Shown: positions 1 through 6,869 of the stretch, one piece after another
Layout: each line of letters opens with the position of its first letter
Numbering within the stretch: position 1 is the first letter of the stretch
DNA from: a virus
Strand: one strand, 5' to 3'
IMG/VR virus record: IMGVR_UViG_3300037349_000149
Location: 1 to 50,236 of that record
DNA: 50,236 bases
Notes under the pieces: generated by a model
The model's input: the letters and a program-made list of their open reading frames with translations, nothing else
Database searches by the model: none
What the model was told of the DNA's origin: nothing
Program-made: the position numbers and the translations under genes

Positions 1-56
1 GTAATCGGCGAGCGCCCCCCGCAGATGCGTGCACGCTACACGCAACTCACCCGCGT

Positions 57-73
57 AATCCCGCAGCGGGATT
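57..73. promoter_or_regulatory. 17-bp perfect dyad, operator-like
   Basis: AATCCCGC and GCGGGATT are perfect inverted arms separated by one base, and CGCG occurs just outside on both sides. It lies in the noncoding stretch before the first gene. The symmetry is visible directly; use as a repressor operator or as part of a structure is inference. Confidence 0.4.
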
Positions 74-89
74 GTTCGCGTGCAGTCTG

Positions 90-126
90 CACTATCCGAA
101 TCGATACAGTGCGCATCGGGATAGTG
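90..126. terminator. Imperfect hairpin after the GIY-YIG gene
   Basis: Arms CACTATCC (90-97) and GGATAGTG (119-126) pair across a 21-base loop. It sits ten bases past the stop of the leftward GIY-YIG gene. There is no T-run, so it is a weak terminator candidate or a second dyad binding site. Nothing else coding is seen in 1-135. Confidence 0.3.
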
Positions 127-135
127 CGCGAAACG

Positions 136-489
136 CTATGAAACAAGCGGTTTCGTGCGTGAACGTCCGGCGCGTGTCCGCTCGGGCCACGGGTTGAGCA
201 GTGGCGCGCCGGCTCGCGTGAGTACGCCGCGCCACTCGCGCTCCGCCCGATGCGCGTTAGCTCTGGCCTTCCCTTGGTCGACGACGGTGGCGACAATTCG
301 CATCGACGGCGCCAGCCCCAACGATTTCAGGTGACGACACCACGAGTATGTCGCGTTCGATGCCGCTCCGTAGCGGTGCTCGGCTAGTCGCTGTCTCGGC
401 TGACAGGTCTCGCCCACGTACATGTCGAGCCCGGAGCGCGGGTCCGAAAGGACGTACACGAAACGAACGCTTGACACATGGTCGACCAT
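136..489 (-). CDS. GIY-YIG domain protein
   Basis: A 117-residue protein whose N-terminus carries the paired YVL...YVG signature of GIY-YIG nucleases (residues 12-27), followed by an Arg/His-rich helix region (RQRLAEHR) where the catalytic Arg is expected. It is about the size of one GIY-YIG domain, so it is probably a stand-alone small nuclease or homing-type enzyme. It is the only leftward gene of the left arm and faces the RHH gene starting at 510; only 20 bp separate the two start codons. Its start codon lies inside the palindrome at 477-490, so its expression may be controlled there. No extra DNA-binding domain is seen. Confidence 0.7.
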   Translation of the reverse strand: MVDHVSSVRFVYVLSDPRSGLDMYVGETCQPRQRLAEHRYGAASNATYSWCRHLKSLGLAPSMRIVATVVDQGKARANAHRAEREWRGVLTRAGAPLLNPWPERTRAGRSRTKPLVS

Positions 490-509
490 GGGCCAATCAT
501 AGTCCGGTC
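471..509 (+). promoter_or_regulatory. Promoter/operator of RHH gene with 14-bp palindrome
   Basis: A perfect -35 hexamer TTGACA (471-476) is followed directly by the perfect palindrome CATGGTCGACCATG (477-490) and an AT-richer CATAGT (498-503) about seven bases before the ATG at 510. The spacing is long for a sigma-70 promoter. The end of this element, TCCGGTC before ATGGCGC, is repeated before the ATG at 6592. A dyad within the promoter fits autoregulation by the RHH protein (inference). Confidence 0.5.
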
Positions 510-701
510 ATGGCGCTGATACAAGTAGAGGTCCCGCTCCCGGAGAGGCATCGTCTCAGGCGAATCGCGCGGGCTTCGGGGCAGACGATGCGGCAGGTGA
601 TCCGTCAGTGGATCGCCTTGGACCCGAGGGGCGACGTTCGCGCCTCAGACGTGCGTGACGTCGCGGGCGTTGACGCCCTGGCGGGAAAGGCGGGAGGGTG
701 A
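510..701 (+). CDS. Ribbon-helix-helix DNA-binding protein
   Basis: A 63-residue protein. The short N-terminal strand with alternating residues (ALIQVEVPLP) followed by two helices (ERHRLRRIARASG, then TMRQVIRQWIAL) is the RHH/CopG arrangement. Such proteins dimerise and bind DNA through the strand. The ATG at 510 is preferred over an upstream in-frame ATG at 348 because the upstream part lies antisense to the GIY-YIG gene and only the part from 510 has a domain. The palindrome just upstream is a plausible autoregulatory operator. Confidence 0.65.
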   Translation: MALIQVEVPLPERHRLRRIARASGQTMRQVIRQWIALDPRGDVRASDVRDVAGVDALAGKAGG

Positions 702-706
702 GAATC

Positions 707-958
707 ATGCCGGGCAAGGGATTCGCAGCGCTGAGCGAGGACGAGCGAAAGCAGATCAGCTCGATGGGGGGTCGCGCGGCGCAGGCGGTGGGGACGGCGC
801 ACAAGTGGACGAGCGAGGAGGCGAGGGCCGCGGGTCGGAAGGGCGGGGCGGCGGTGCACGCGAAGCGGAAGGAGGAGGCGCGGTTGCGGGGGCACGTGAA
901 GCCCAGCGCAGAGGAGCGCACGGCGTCCCTCCTGGATCTGGTCGACAAGGACGAGTAG
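707..958 (+). CDS. KGG-motif small stress-type protein
   Basis: An 83-residue hydrophilic protein with Gly-Gly motifs set in charged helices: SMGGRAA near residue 25 and AGRKGGAAVHAKRKEE near residue 45. This resembles the KGG repeats of small bacterial stress and conidiation-type proteins, usually disordered. A GTG lies at 698, but the ATG at 707 sits eight bases behind GGGAGGG and is preferred. Function in a phage is unknown. Confidence 0.55.
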   Translation: MPGKGFAALSEDERKQISSMGGRAAQAVGTAHKWTSEEARAAGRKGGAAVHAKRKEEARLRGHVKPSAEERTASLLDLVDKDE

Positions 959-1066
959 CCGATCGCCCCTCCGAGGCAGCGCGCGACCCCAACCCTTCAG
1001 ACCCCCCGTTGGATTGGGCGGCGCGCGTTGCGCTCGGGGGCACGATCTCCCGAAGGAGCACGACCA

Positions 1067-1345
1067 ATGAGCGATCGAAAATACGTGGTGGTACGGACCT
1101 ACTCGGCAGGCGTGCACGTGGGCGAGCTGAGCGACCGACGCGCGAAGGAGGTTGATCTCGTCAATGCGCGTCGCATCTGGAGCTGGAAGGGGGCGAACAG
1201 CCTGCACGAGATCGCAAACAAGGGCGTGGGTGCCGGGAGTCGCGTGAGCGAGACCGTCTCCGCCATCACGCTCACGGAGGCGGTGGAGATCATCGACTGC
1301 ACGGAGGCGGCGCAGGCCAACCTGCGGGCCGCTGCCTGGTCGTGA
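1067..1345 (+). CDS. Conserved phage protein of unknown function (DUF6948-like)
   Basis: A 92-residue protein with the pattern YVVVRTYSAGVHVGEL, then NARRIWSWKGANSLHEIA, then SRVSETV and LTEAVEII. I recognise this as a small phage-borne family of unknown function (from memory DUF6948; not checked). The ATG at 1067 follows GAAGGAG by seven bases. Its stop overlaps the GTG of the next gene (GTGA), so translation of the repeat protein is probably coupled to it. Confidence 0.65.
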   Translation: MSDRKYVVVRTYSAGVHVGELSDRRAKEVDLVNARRIWSWKGANSLHEIANKGVGAGSRVSETVSAITLTEAVEIIDCTEAAQANLRAAAWS

Positions 1346-1692
1346 GCGAGGGATCGCTGTCCGGGTCCGGGTCCGGGTACGGGGACGGGGACGGGGACGG
1401 GTCCGGGTACGGGTACGGGTACGGGTACGGGGACGGGTACGGGGACGGGTACGGGTACGGGGACGGGGACGGGGACGGGGACGGGTCCGGGTACGGGGAC
1501 GGGTACGGGGACGGGTACGGGTACGGGGACGGGGACGGGGACGGGGACGGGTCCGGGTACGGGTACGGGTACGGGTACGGGGACGGGTACGGGGACGGGT
1601 ACGGGTACGGGGACGGGGACGGGGACGGGGACGGGTCCGGGTACGGGGACGGGTACGGGGACGGGTACGGGTCCGGGTCCGGGTCCGGGTGA
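1342..1692 (+). CDS. Gly-(Ser/Tyr/Asp) dipeptide-repeat protein
   Basis: A 116-residue reading frame that is almost entirely Gly alternating with Ser, Tyr or Asp. Every Gly in the repeat is GGG and partners are TCC, TAC or GAC, so the protein is a direct readout of the hexanucleotide array. The GTG start overlaps the previous stop (GTGA), and the frame stays open through 54 hexamers to a TGA just past the array. The predicted product is acidic, tyrosine-rich and disordered. It may be a real low-complexity protein, or the frame may stay open simply because every array codon is a sense codon. The opposite strand also has a long Arg-Thr/Pro frame, which I treat as a shadow. Confidence 0.5.
   Translation: MSEGSLSGSGSGYGDGDGDGSGYGYGYGYGDGYGDGYGYGDGDGDGDGSGYGDGYGDGYGYGDGDGDGDGSGYGYGYGYGDGYGDGYGYGDGDGDGDGSGYGDGYGDGYGSGSGSG
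1363..1689 (+). repeat. GGG(T/G)(C/A)C hexanucleotide array with 150-bp higher-order unit
   Basis: Fifty-four consecutive hexamers of three kinds (GGGTCC, GGGTAC, GGGGAC) plus a final GGG. The order is not random: the stretch 1399-1518 recurs exactly at 1549-1668, a 150-bp period of 25 hexamers. Each hexamer begins with at least three G, giving regular G3N3 spacing, the pattern of telomere-like G-quadruplex formers. The period suggests growth by segmental duplication of a block, not simple slippage. Confidence 0.95.
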
Positions 1693-1723
1693 TCTTCAAC
1701 AACGCAGCAAAAGGAACACGACC

Positions 1724-1924
1724 ATGACGACGACGCAGACGGCAGGTGGACCGAAGGTGAGCACGGGAACGAACGGCACGGCGAAGCGCACGCGGACGCG
1801 CAAGGTGCTCGACGCGAAGGCGGCGGGGATCAAGATCAGCGAGATCCTCGACGCGCTGCCCGAGGGTGACCGGGCGAAGGCGCTGAGTATCGCGAAGGCG
1901 CTGAGCGAGCCGGTCGCGCCGTGA
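1724..1924 (+). CDS. Hypothetical small protein
   Basis: A 66-residue protein: a Thr/Gly/Lys/Arg-rich N-terminus ([13 protein letters not shown]), then a predicted helical C-terminus ([26 protein letters not shown]). The ATG at 1724 follows AAAAGGAA. The stop overlaps the next GTG. No family recognised; the basic N-terminal half could contact nucleic acid. Confidence 0.6.
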   Translation: MTTTQTAGGPKVSTGTNGTAKRTRTRKVLDAKAAGIKISEILDALPEGDRAKALSIAKALSEPVAP

Positions 1925-2106
1925 CGCTCATGGAGGCCCTCACTCGCGCGGGTCTCCTAGACGAGACTGACGCGGGCGCGTTCCGTATCTATTCCGGCAC
2001 ATGTCCCGCGTGCAGCCTCCGCCAGAATCTCGCCGTTCCGGTCGGACAGGTTGCGAAGTGCATCGGATGCCACGAAGCGCTCCCCGTGCAGGTCGGAACC
2101 GCATGA
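1921..2106 (+). CDS. Small zinc-ribbon protein
   Basis: A 61-residue protein with two cysteine knuckles, CPAC near residue 28 and CIGC near residue 47, the minimal arrangement of a zinc ribbon. The GTG start overlaps the previous stop and the stop overlaps the next ATG, so it belongs to the coupled run of small genes leading to rusA. Partner and role unknown. Confidence 0.6.
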   Translation: MTLMEALTRAGLLDETDAGAFRIYSGTCPACSLRQNLAVPVGQVAKCIGCHEALPVQVGTA

Positions 2107-2294
2107 CCGGCGAGTGGGACGTGAAGGCCGATCCTCCCTGTACGGCATGTGGCAAGCGCCACATCGGCGCAGGGACGGCGGAGATGAATTGCATGCGCGC
2201 GGAGATCGTGAAGCTGCGGGGCGAGCTGGCCGCGTCGCGATTTGTGGCCGACTCCTTCGCGCGGGCGCTCGCACCGGGAAGAGGTGGGCCATGA
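2103..2294 (+). CDS. Hypothetical protein with half zinc knuckle
   Basis: A 63-residue protein with CTAC followed by GKRH near the N-terminus and a helical, partly heptad-like C-terminus (MRAEIVKLRGELAAS). The ATG at 2103 overlaps the previous stop as ATGA; a longer frame from 2001 would run antiparallel to the logic of the overlapping genes and is rejected. Function unknown. Confidence 0.55.
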   Translation: MTGEWDVKADPPCTACGKRHIGAGTAEMNCMRAEIVKLRGELAASRFVADSFARALAPGRGGP

Positions 2295-2557
2295 AGAGGT
2301 GTGGTCGGTGCAGGCTCAGCCTGGGCGCGCCTTCGCGGCGTGCTCCCGTGCGTTGCGGCTGCGCGTGGGGCATCCCGGCGCGCGTGTACGTGGCGCCAGA
2401 GCGGACCATCGTGCCCCCGGCGGAAGATGCTTCGCGGCGCGGGGGCAGGGCGTCGGCGCTGCGGCGGGCGGTGCGCAGGATGCTGGACGGGTTGGAGTGG
2501 GACACGAGGTCGCTGGCCGTGCGCGCGCTGGAAGCGCGGGGGAGCCTGAAGACATGA
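2291..2557 (+). CDS. Hypothetical Cys/Arg-rich protein
   Basis: An 88-residue basic protein with clustered cysteines at the start (CGRC near residue 4, then CGC near residue 23) and an Arg-rich helix (SALRRAVRRMLDGLEWDTR). The ATG at 2291 overlaps the previous stop and follows GAGGTGGG. A metal-binding N-terminus is likely; the function is unknown. Confidence 0.55.
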   Translation: MKRCGRCRLSLGAPSRRAPVRCGCAWGIPARVYVAPERTIVPPAEDASRRGGRASALRRAVRRMLDGLEWDTRSLAVRALEARGSLKT

Positions 2558-2778
2558 GCACGAAGAGCGGACTGCATACCGATGGGCCGACGCCGACGAA
2601 GATGAGCCCATCGAAAATCGCCGACGCGAAGAAGGACCTTGCGCTGATGGCGGGGCTCGAGCTCGCGGCGGAGGCGAACCCGCTGCTCAACTTCCGCCTG
2701 AGCGACCTTCGGGGCCGCGCGCTGAAGGCGCTGCTCGAGTGGGTCGACGCGGAGAAGGCCGCTGGGCGCGTCGAGTGA
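2554..2778 (+). CDS. Hypothetical small protein
   Basis: A 74-residue protein, disordered for about 25 residues and then helical (KIADAKKDLALMAGLELAAEA, LRGRALKALLEWVDAEKAA). The ATG overlaps the previous stop (ATGA), and its own stop overlaps the GTG of rusA. Tight coupling suggests expression with the resolvase. No family recognised. Confidence 0.6.
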   Translation: MSTKSGLHTDGPTPTKMSPSKIADAKKDLALMAGLELAAEANPLLNFRLSDLRGRALKALLEWVDAEKAAGRVE

Positions 2779-3194
2779 CGCTGCCGGTACTACCGAGGCC
2801 CCACGCCGATCCGCCGGCGGAACTCCGCTTCGTCGTGCCCGGCGATGTCGTGCCGGCGCAGATGGCGACCCTGCTCCCCGGCGGTGGCGTCGCAACGAAG
2901 GGCAAGCAGCTCGGGCGGGTGAGGGCGTACCGCGACCACGTGAGGCTCCGCACGATGATGGCGGTGAACATGGGCCGGTGGAGCTCGTCGCCGGACGAAT
3001 CTTTCGCGGTGGAGCTCCGGTGCTTCGTAGGAAACGCCCGCACGATCGATTGCGACAACGCGGCGAAGAATATTCTGGACGGGCTCAAGGGAACGTGTTT
3101 CCCGGATGATCGCCAGGTGGTGGACCTGCACGTGACGAAGCAGATCGACCGGGAGCAGCCGCGCCTCGAGGTGCTCGTTAGGCGATTGCCCTGA
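2775..3194 (+). CDS. rusA: RusA-family Holliday junction resolvase
   Basis: A 139-residue endonuclease that would cut four-way DNA junctions made during recombination and packaging. The RusA signature is clear: IDCDNAAKNILDGL with acidic residues D92 and D94, then PDDRQVVDL with D111, D112 and D117. These match the acidic triad region and following helix of RusA. The length is normal for the family. The GTG at 2775 overlaps the previous stop (GTGA), which favours it over the in-frame upstream ATG at 2739. It lies upstream of the primase and shares the arm with the ERF/YqaJ recombination genes. Confidence 0.88.
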   Translation: MTLPVLPRPHADPPAELRFVVPGDVVPAQMATLLPGGGVATKGKQLGRVRAYRDHVRLRTMMAVNMGRWSSSPDESFAVELRCFVGNARTIDCDNAAKNILDGLKGTCFPDDRQVVDLHVTKQIDREQPRLEVLVRRLP

Positions 3195-3260
3195 CGAGCC
3201 CGAGCGTTGTAGGTTCGTCGGATCGGCCGCGCAAAGCGGCGTGCGAGGGAGCACCGGCAC

Positions 3261-3608
3261 ATGAACAGCGTGAGGACCCGGCAATCCGGGGAGTGGCTGC
3301 ACGACGTGGGCACGGAGAAACGCGTGACGTGCCCAGCGTGCGGGGGCGACAACTGCCATCCCACGCGGGTCGAGGTGAATCAGGGGGGCCGCGTCGACAC
3401 CATCGACAAGGGCGGTCACCGTGCGGGCATCGCGCCGCCGAGTGGGCGCGGTAGCTCCGTTGCCGTGCACTTCTACTGCGAGGAATGCCCGGCGCTGTTC
3501 GCGGCGGCGTTCCAGTTCCACAAGGGGGGCACGTACTCAAGCCCCGTGGTGGTCGGGGCGGGGGTCGTGGGGGAGAGTCCGCCCGGGGGGGAGCTCTGGC
3601 GGGACTGA
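3261..3608 (+). CDS. Zinc-ribbon hypothetical protein
   Basis: A 115-residue protein with CPACGGDNC near residue 24 and FYCEECPALF near residue 73, a likely four-cysteine zinc ribbon with a 45-residue insert. The C-terminus is Gly/Val-rich and probably unstructured. It stands alone in a 66-bp-spaced position before the primase gene. Zinc-ribbon partners of phage primases are common, but the role here is inference. Confidence 0.6.
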   Translation: MNSVRTRQSGEWLHDVGTEKRVTCPACGGDNCHPTRVEVNQGGRVDTIDKGGHRAGIAPPSGRGSSVAVHFYCEECPALFAAAFQFHKGGTYSSPVVVGAGVVGESPPGGELWRD

Positions 3609-3617
3609 GGCCCCGCC

Positions 3618-5957
3618 ATGAATACCCGACCCGTCGAGAACCCGATCCGTGACGCGGCGCTGAGCTACATCGCGCGCGGTTGGCCCATCTTCCCCTGCCA
3701 CACCCCCACGGGGGACGACCGATGCTCGTGCCGGTCGGCGAAGTGCAGCGGGACGAACCGCGGGAAGCACCCGCGCACGCAGCGGGGCATGCTTGAGGCG
3801 TCCACGCAGCCGAACGCCGTCACCGCGTGGTGGATGCAGTGGCCCGACGCGAACGTAGCGATCCGATGCGGCGCGGGGCTGCTTGTGCTCGACATCGACC
3901 GTCGAAACGGTGGAGACGAGACGCTGGCGGCGCTCGAGCGGGAGCACGGGCCGCTTCCGATGTCCTATCGCGTGATCACGGGCAACGGCTTCCACGTCTA
4001 CTTCCAGACGGACCCCGGGGCGCGGTTTCGGGGGACGCTGGGGGAGGGCATCGACGCGAAGTGGGACGGGTACGTGATGGCGCCCCCGTCGCTGCACTGG
4101 TCGGGCCTCCGCTACACGGTGGACCTCGGGAGCGACGAGGGACCCGCGCCTGCGCCGGCGTGGGTCATCCAGCTTCTGCAACGCGAGCTCGGGACAGAGA
4201 GAGCCGCTCTTCCCGGGACCGATGCTCGAGAGACGCTGCTCGGGGAGGCGTTCTCCCTCGCGGGAATGCTCGGGCGCCATCTCGGCCAGGGGAAGTGGAG
4301 CGTGCGGTGCCCGTGGCTGCTCGACCACTCCCCCGACGCGCAGGGGCAGCGCACCGGCGACGGGCAGGACTCGAGCACGGCGCTCTTTCCGCCGACGACG
4401 GCCGCGCGCGTGGGGGGGTTCTGTTGCAGGCACTCCCACTGCGAGGGGCGCGGGCTTCAGGACGTGCTGCGGATGCTCCCCGTCGAGGCGGTGGCGCAGG
4501 CGCAGGCCAGGTTTCCGCGGATGGTCGCCGCGCCGAGCTCGCCGGCGGACGAGCCGCCGTGGGGTGACGACGATTCCCCGTCCCCCCCACCCCCGGAGGG
4601 CGAAGAGGGTCTCTCGTTCGTTCGCGGAGACCACGTGGAGCTCGGGGCCGCGCTCGTCGCCGTCCTCAAGCGCTCGGGGCCGATCGTCCACTGCGAGGGA
4701 CAGATGTTCGGGTACCTCGAGACAGGGATCTTCGTGCCCGTGTTCGACGAGGCTCAGAGTCGCATCGTGCAGGGCTTCGCCGGCGCGCTCGTCGGTCGCA
4801 AGGACCCCAAGTACCTCAAGCTCAAGGCGAGCGACGTCGCCGGCGCGCTCAGGCTTGGGGGGCACGCGGTCGCTGATCGGGAGTTCTTCGCCACCGCCCC
4901 CGCGGGACTCGCGTTCGGCAACGGCTTCGTCAAGGTCTCCGCGGCGGCAGCGGTGCTTGAGGAGAGCTCGCCGGCTCACCGCGCACGCCACGCGTACCCG
5001 TTCCCCTACGAACACGGGAAGGCGACGCCCATGTGGCTCAAGTTCCTCGCCGACATCTTTCGCGACGACGAGGATCGGGAAGAGCGCGCCTTGCTGCTCC
5101 ACGAGTTCTTCGGCGGCGCGCTGCTTGGGATCTCGACGGCCTACGATCAGTGCTTGGCCATGCACGGTCTCGGCGACGACGGAAAGTCCACGCTGCTCGA
5201 CATCCTCTCCGCGGCGATGCCTTCGGGGAGCGTCGCGTCAGTGCCCCCCCACAAGCTCAGCGGCACCGGGGACTCGAGCGACTACTTCCGCGCTCAGCTC
5301 GTCGGCAAGCTGCTGAACATCGTCTCCGAGCTCCCCGAGGCGGACCTACTCGAGTCGACGGGCTTCAAGGCGATGGTGTCCGGGGATGCGGTGGGAGCGC
5401 GACAGCCGACGAAGCCGGCGTTCACGTTCCGCCCGAAGGCGGCCCATGCGTTCGCAGCAAACCGGCTCCCGGCGGTGTCCGACCAGAGCCACGGCTTCTG
5501 GCGCCGCTTCCTCGTGATGCCGTTCACGCGGCAGTTCAGCAAGGACCCGGACCGCGACCCACACATCGGGCAGAAGATCATCGCCCAGGAGCTCCCCGGC
5601 ATCGTCTCCGCGCTCATCGACGGCGGCCGTCGCCTGCTCGCCGCGGGGAAGTACACCACCCCGAGCACCCACGGCGCAGCTCTGCGCGCGTGGCAGCTCC
5701 GGGCCGACGCCGTGCGGCAGTTCGTCGAGGACTGCTGCGACCCGTGCGACGTCCGGGACGGTGCCGCAGCCAAGGCGCTGCACGGGGCGTACAAGCGGTG
5801 GGCTGTCGAGGCCGGGCACAAGGTCCTCGCCCGCAATGCGTTCGGCGAGCGTCTCGCCCTCGCAGGGTACCCCGGGAAGCACTTTGCAGAGGGGTCCAAA
5901 TACCCTCTGCGGCTCCGCCAGGGGGCTGGCCACCGCGATTCTGTCGATGACGGCTGA
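3618..5957 (+). CDS. D5-type primase-polymerase/helicase
   Basis: A 779-residue replication protein. The N-terminal third is a primase-polymerase (AEP) domain: a Cys-rich insert near residues 35-45, catalytic D92-I-D94 in VLDIDRR, and the H of GNGFHVYF near residue 120. A linker with Cys/His (FCCRHSHC) follows near residue 275. The C-terminal half is a D5_N/superfamily 3 helicase: Walker A GLGDDGKST at 517-525, a downstream ELPEAD acidic patch, the sensor Asn in AANRLP, and an Arg-rich FWRRF. Such proteins prime and unwind DNA for phage replication. The iteron cluster begins at its stop codon, the usual place for an origin bound by the cognate helicase-primase. Shine-Dalgarno sequence is poor. 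Confidence 0.9.
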   Translation: MNTRPVENPIRDAALSYIARGWPIFPCHTPTGDDRCSCRSAKCSGTNRGKHPRTQRGMLEASTQPNAVTAWWMQWPDANVAIRCGAGLLVLDIDRRNGGDETLAALEREHGPLPMSYRVITGNGFHVYFQTDPGARFRGTLGEGIDAKWDGYVMAPPSLHWSGLRYTVDLGSDEGPAPAPAWVIQLLQRELGTERAALPGTDARETLLGEAFSLAGMLGRHLGQGKWSVRCPWLLDHSPDAQGQRTGDGQDSSTALFPPTTAARVGGFCCRHSHCEGRGLQDVLRMLPVEAVAQAQARFPRMVAAPSSPADEPPWGDDDSPSPPPPEGEEGLSFVRGDHVELGAALVAVLKRSGPIVHCEGQMFGYLETGIFVPVFDEAQSRIVQGFAGALVGRKDPKYLKLKASDVAGALRLGGHAVADREFFATAPAGLAFGNGFVKVSAAAAVLEESSPAHRARHAYPFPYEHGKATPMWLKFLADIFRDDEDREERALLLHEFFGGALLGISTAYDQCLAMHGLGDDGKSTLLDILSAAMPSGSVASVPPHKLSGTGDSSDYFRAQLVGKLLNIVSELPEADLLESTGFKAMVSGDAVGARQPTKPAFTFRPKAAHAFAANRLPAVSDQSHGFWRRFLVMPFTRQFSKDPDRDPHIGQKIIAQELPGIVSALIDGGRRLLAAGKYTTPSTHGAALRAWQLRADAVRQFVEDCCDPCDVRDGAAAKALHGAYKRWAVEAGHKVLARNAFGERLALAGYPGKHFAEGSKYPLRLRQGAGHRDSVDDG

Positions 5958-6188
5958 CGAACTCCTGACGAACCTGACGAACCCAGTTCGTCAGCCGCAA
6001 CGCCGCGGAATGTGGCTGAAATAAGCCAAACTGACGGACTGACGAACCAAACGGGGAGATCTTCTACACGCGCGCGCATACACGCATGGGAGCCCTCCGG
6101 GTTTAGTTCGTCAGTTCGTCAGCCGACGCGTATCTTTTTGAAAAAACTCAGGTTCCCGCTGACGGACTTGGGGCCACGAGTTCGTCAG
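5954..6188. other. Iteron cluster, candidate replication origin
   Basis: The 9-mer CTGACGAAC occurs exactly four times (5954, 5965, 5974, 6039) and its reverse complement four times (5986, 6106, 6114, 6180). Two near copies, CTGACGGAC, sit at 6031 and 6159. Between them is an AT-rich patch (6131-6149, TATCTTTTTGAAAAAACTC) that stands out in GC-rich DNA and could be an unwinding element. The cluster starts on the stop codon of the primase-helicase gene. Iterons plus an AT-rich patch next to a D5 primase is a standard origin layout; origin function itself is inference. Confidence 0.7.
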
Positions 6189-6204
6189 GTGGTGGGACTG
6201 TAAC

Positions 6205-6541
6205 TTTATGAATATGGCGGAGGTATCCCACCCCCCGACCGATCGCCCGAGCGCGAAATCCGACCCCTCCCCCCCCTCGGCTCGAGGCCGCCGTCGCCGC
6301 GCTCCGCCCCCGCCTCCCCCGACCGAGATGGGCGTGCTCCCCGCCTCCTGCCCCTCTCCCGCCCGGCCCCCAGCTCCCTCGCCCACGATCCCCGCCACCG
6401 CCCGCGCGCTTTCCCGCCCCCCGTGCCCCGTAGTGGCGGGTACCCCCCACCGACGCGCCATATCGCATCCTGGCGCGATTCCCCCTCCCCGTTCGCCTCC
6501 GGCTCCCATCCCCGATTCCCCTTGCCCCCCTCCGTCACCCT
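6205..6541. other. C-rich noncoding stretch
   Basis: About 340 bases dominated by C on the plus strand, with many runs of four to six C and hence G-runs on the minus strand. I see no believable gene: the frame 6208-6660 is Pro/Arg low complexity. It separates the origin cluster from the promoter before the RHH and methyltransferase genes. Its right part (6456-6528) is the inverted copy of the window end. Confidence 0.6.
6456..6528 (+). repeat. 73-bp inverted repeat, internal copy
   Basis: These 73 bases are the exact reverse complement of 50164-50236. The copy begins with CGCCA...TGGCG, a small stem with a ten-base loop. It lies 64 bases upstream of the ATG at 6592, while the other copy lies 31 bases upstream of the RHH gene at 50133. 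Both copies therefore sit in front of genes beginning ATGGCGCA. Confidence 0.95.
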
Positions 6542-6591
6542 GCCGTACCGATTACGTTGACAGGGATACGGCAACGGGTTACGGTCCGGTC
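6542..6591 (+). promoter_or_regulatory. Promoter with imperfect operator dyad
   Basis: TTGACA (6557-6562) is followed after 17 bases by TACGGT (6580-6585), a weak -10, which would start transcription near the ATG at 6592 and give a leaderless or nearly leaderless mRNA. Arms CCGTACCGATTACGTTG and CAACGGGTTACGGTCCGG around it are an imperfect inverted repeat, a likely regulator site. The last bases, TCCGGTC before ATGGCGC, match those before the RHH gene at 510. Confidence 0.5.
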
Positions 6592-6660
6592 ATGGCGCAA
6601 GGCAAACAGTCGGCATCGGTCCCCATCATGGCGAAGGTCGCACCGCTGGGGGTGTCCTGA
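6592..6660 (+). CDS. 22-residue leader ORF
   Basis: A tiny frame, MAQGKQSASVPIMAKVAPL plus GVS, whose TGA overlaps the ATG of the RHH gene (TGATG). It starts at the predicted transcription start and begins MAQ like the two RHH proteins. It could be a translated leader that couples initiation of the next gene, or the remnant of a duplicated RHH gene. It is too short for any family call. Confidence 0.35.
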   Translation: MAQGKQSASVPIMAKVAPLGVS

Positions 6661-6869
6661 TGGCTCAAGTCATGGTGCACGACGCGGCGCTCATCGTCCG
6701 CATGCCGCGCGCGCTCAAGGATGCCCTCACGCGCGTCGCATCCGAGAGGGGCATCACACGGGCGGACCTTGCGCGGGAAGCGCTGGCAACGTCCGTGGCG
6801 GTGGCGAGCGGGGCCATGCCGGGGTGCGGGTGTCCGAACTGCCTCAGCAAGCGGCAGGTGACGCCGTGA
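6660..6869 (+). CDS. Ribbon-helix-helix DNA-binding protein
   Basis: A 69-residue protein: strand ALIVRMP, then helices ALKDALTRVASERG and TRADLAREALATSVAVA, the RHH/CopG plan. The C-terminal tail carries CGCPNC, an extra possible metal site. It is coupled to the 22-codon leader (TGATG) and to the methyltransferase (GTGA). The inverted repeat at 6542-6589 is a plausible operator for it, which would make it the regulator of this rightward operon. Confidence 0.65.
   Translation: MAQVMVHDAALIVRMPRALKDALTRVASERGITRADLAREALATSVAVASGAMPGCGCPNCLSKRQVTP

Noticed and set aside
605-1702. Long minus-strand frame rich in Arg-Thr and Arg-Pro
   Set aside because: It is the complement of the hexanucleotide array plus antisense of two plus-strand genes, with no domain or ribosome site.
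3537-5165. 542-codon minus-strand frame opposite the primase gene
   Set aside because: Arg/Pro/Val-rich composition typical of antisense to GC-rich genes; the plus strand encodes a clear primase-helicase.
5954-6188. CRISPR array
   Set aside because: Repeats are nine bases, occur in both directions and are unevenly spaced, so they fit iterons.
6012-6203. 63-codon frame within the iteron cluster
   Set aside because: Its sequence is a readout of the repeats and no protein features are seen.
6208-6660. 150-codon plus-strand frame
   Set aside because: Pro/Arg/Ser low complexity from C-runs and no ribosome site; only its last 22 codons are kept as a leader candidate.
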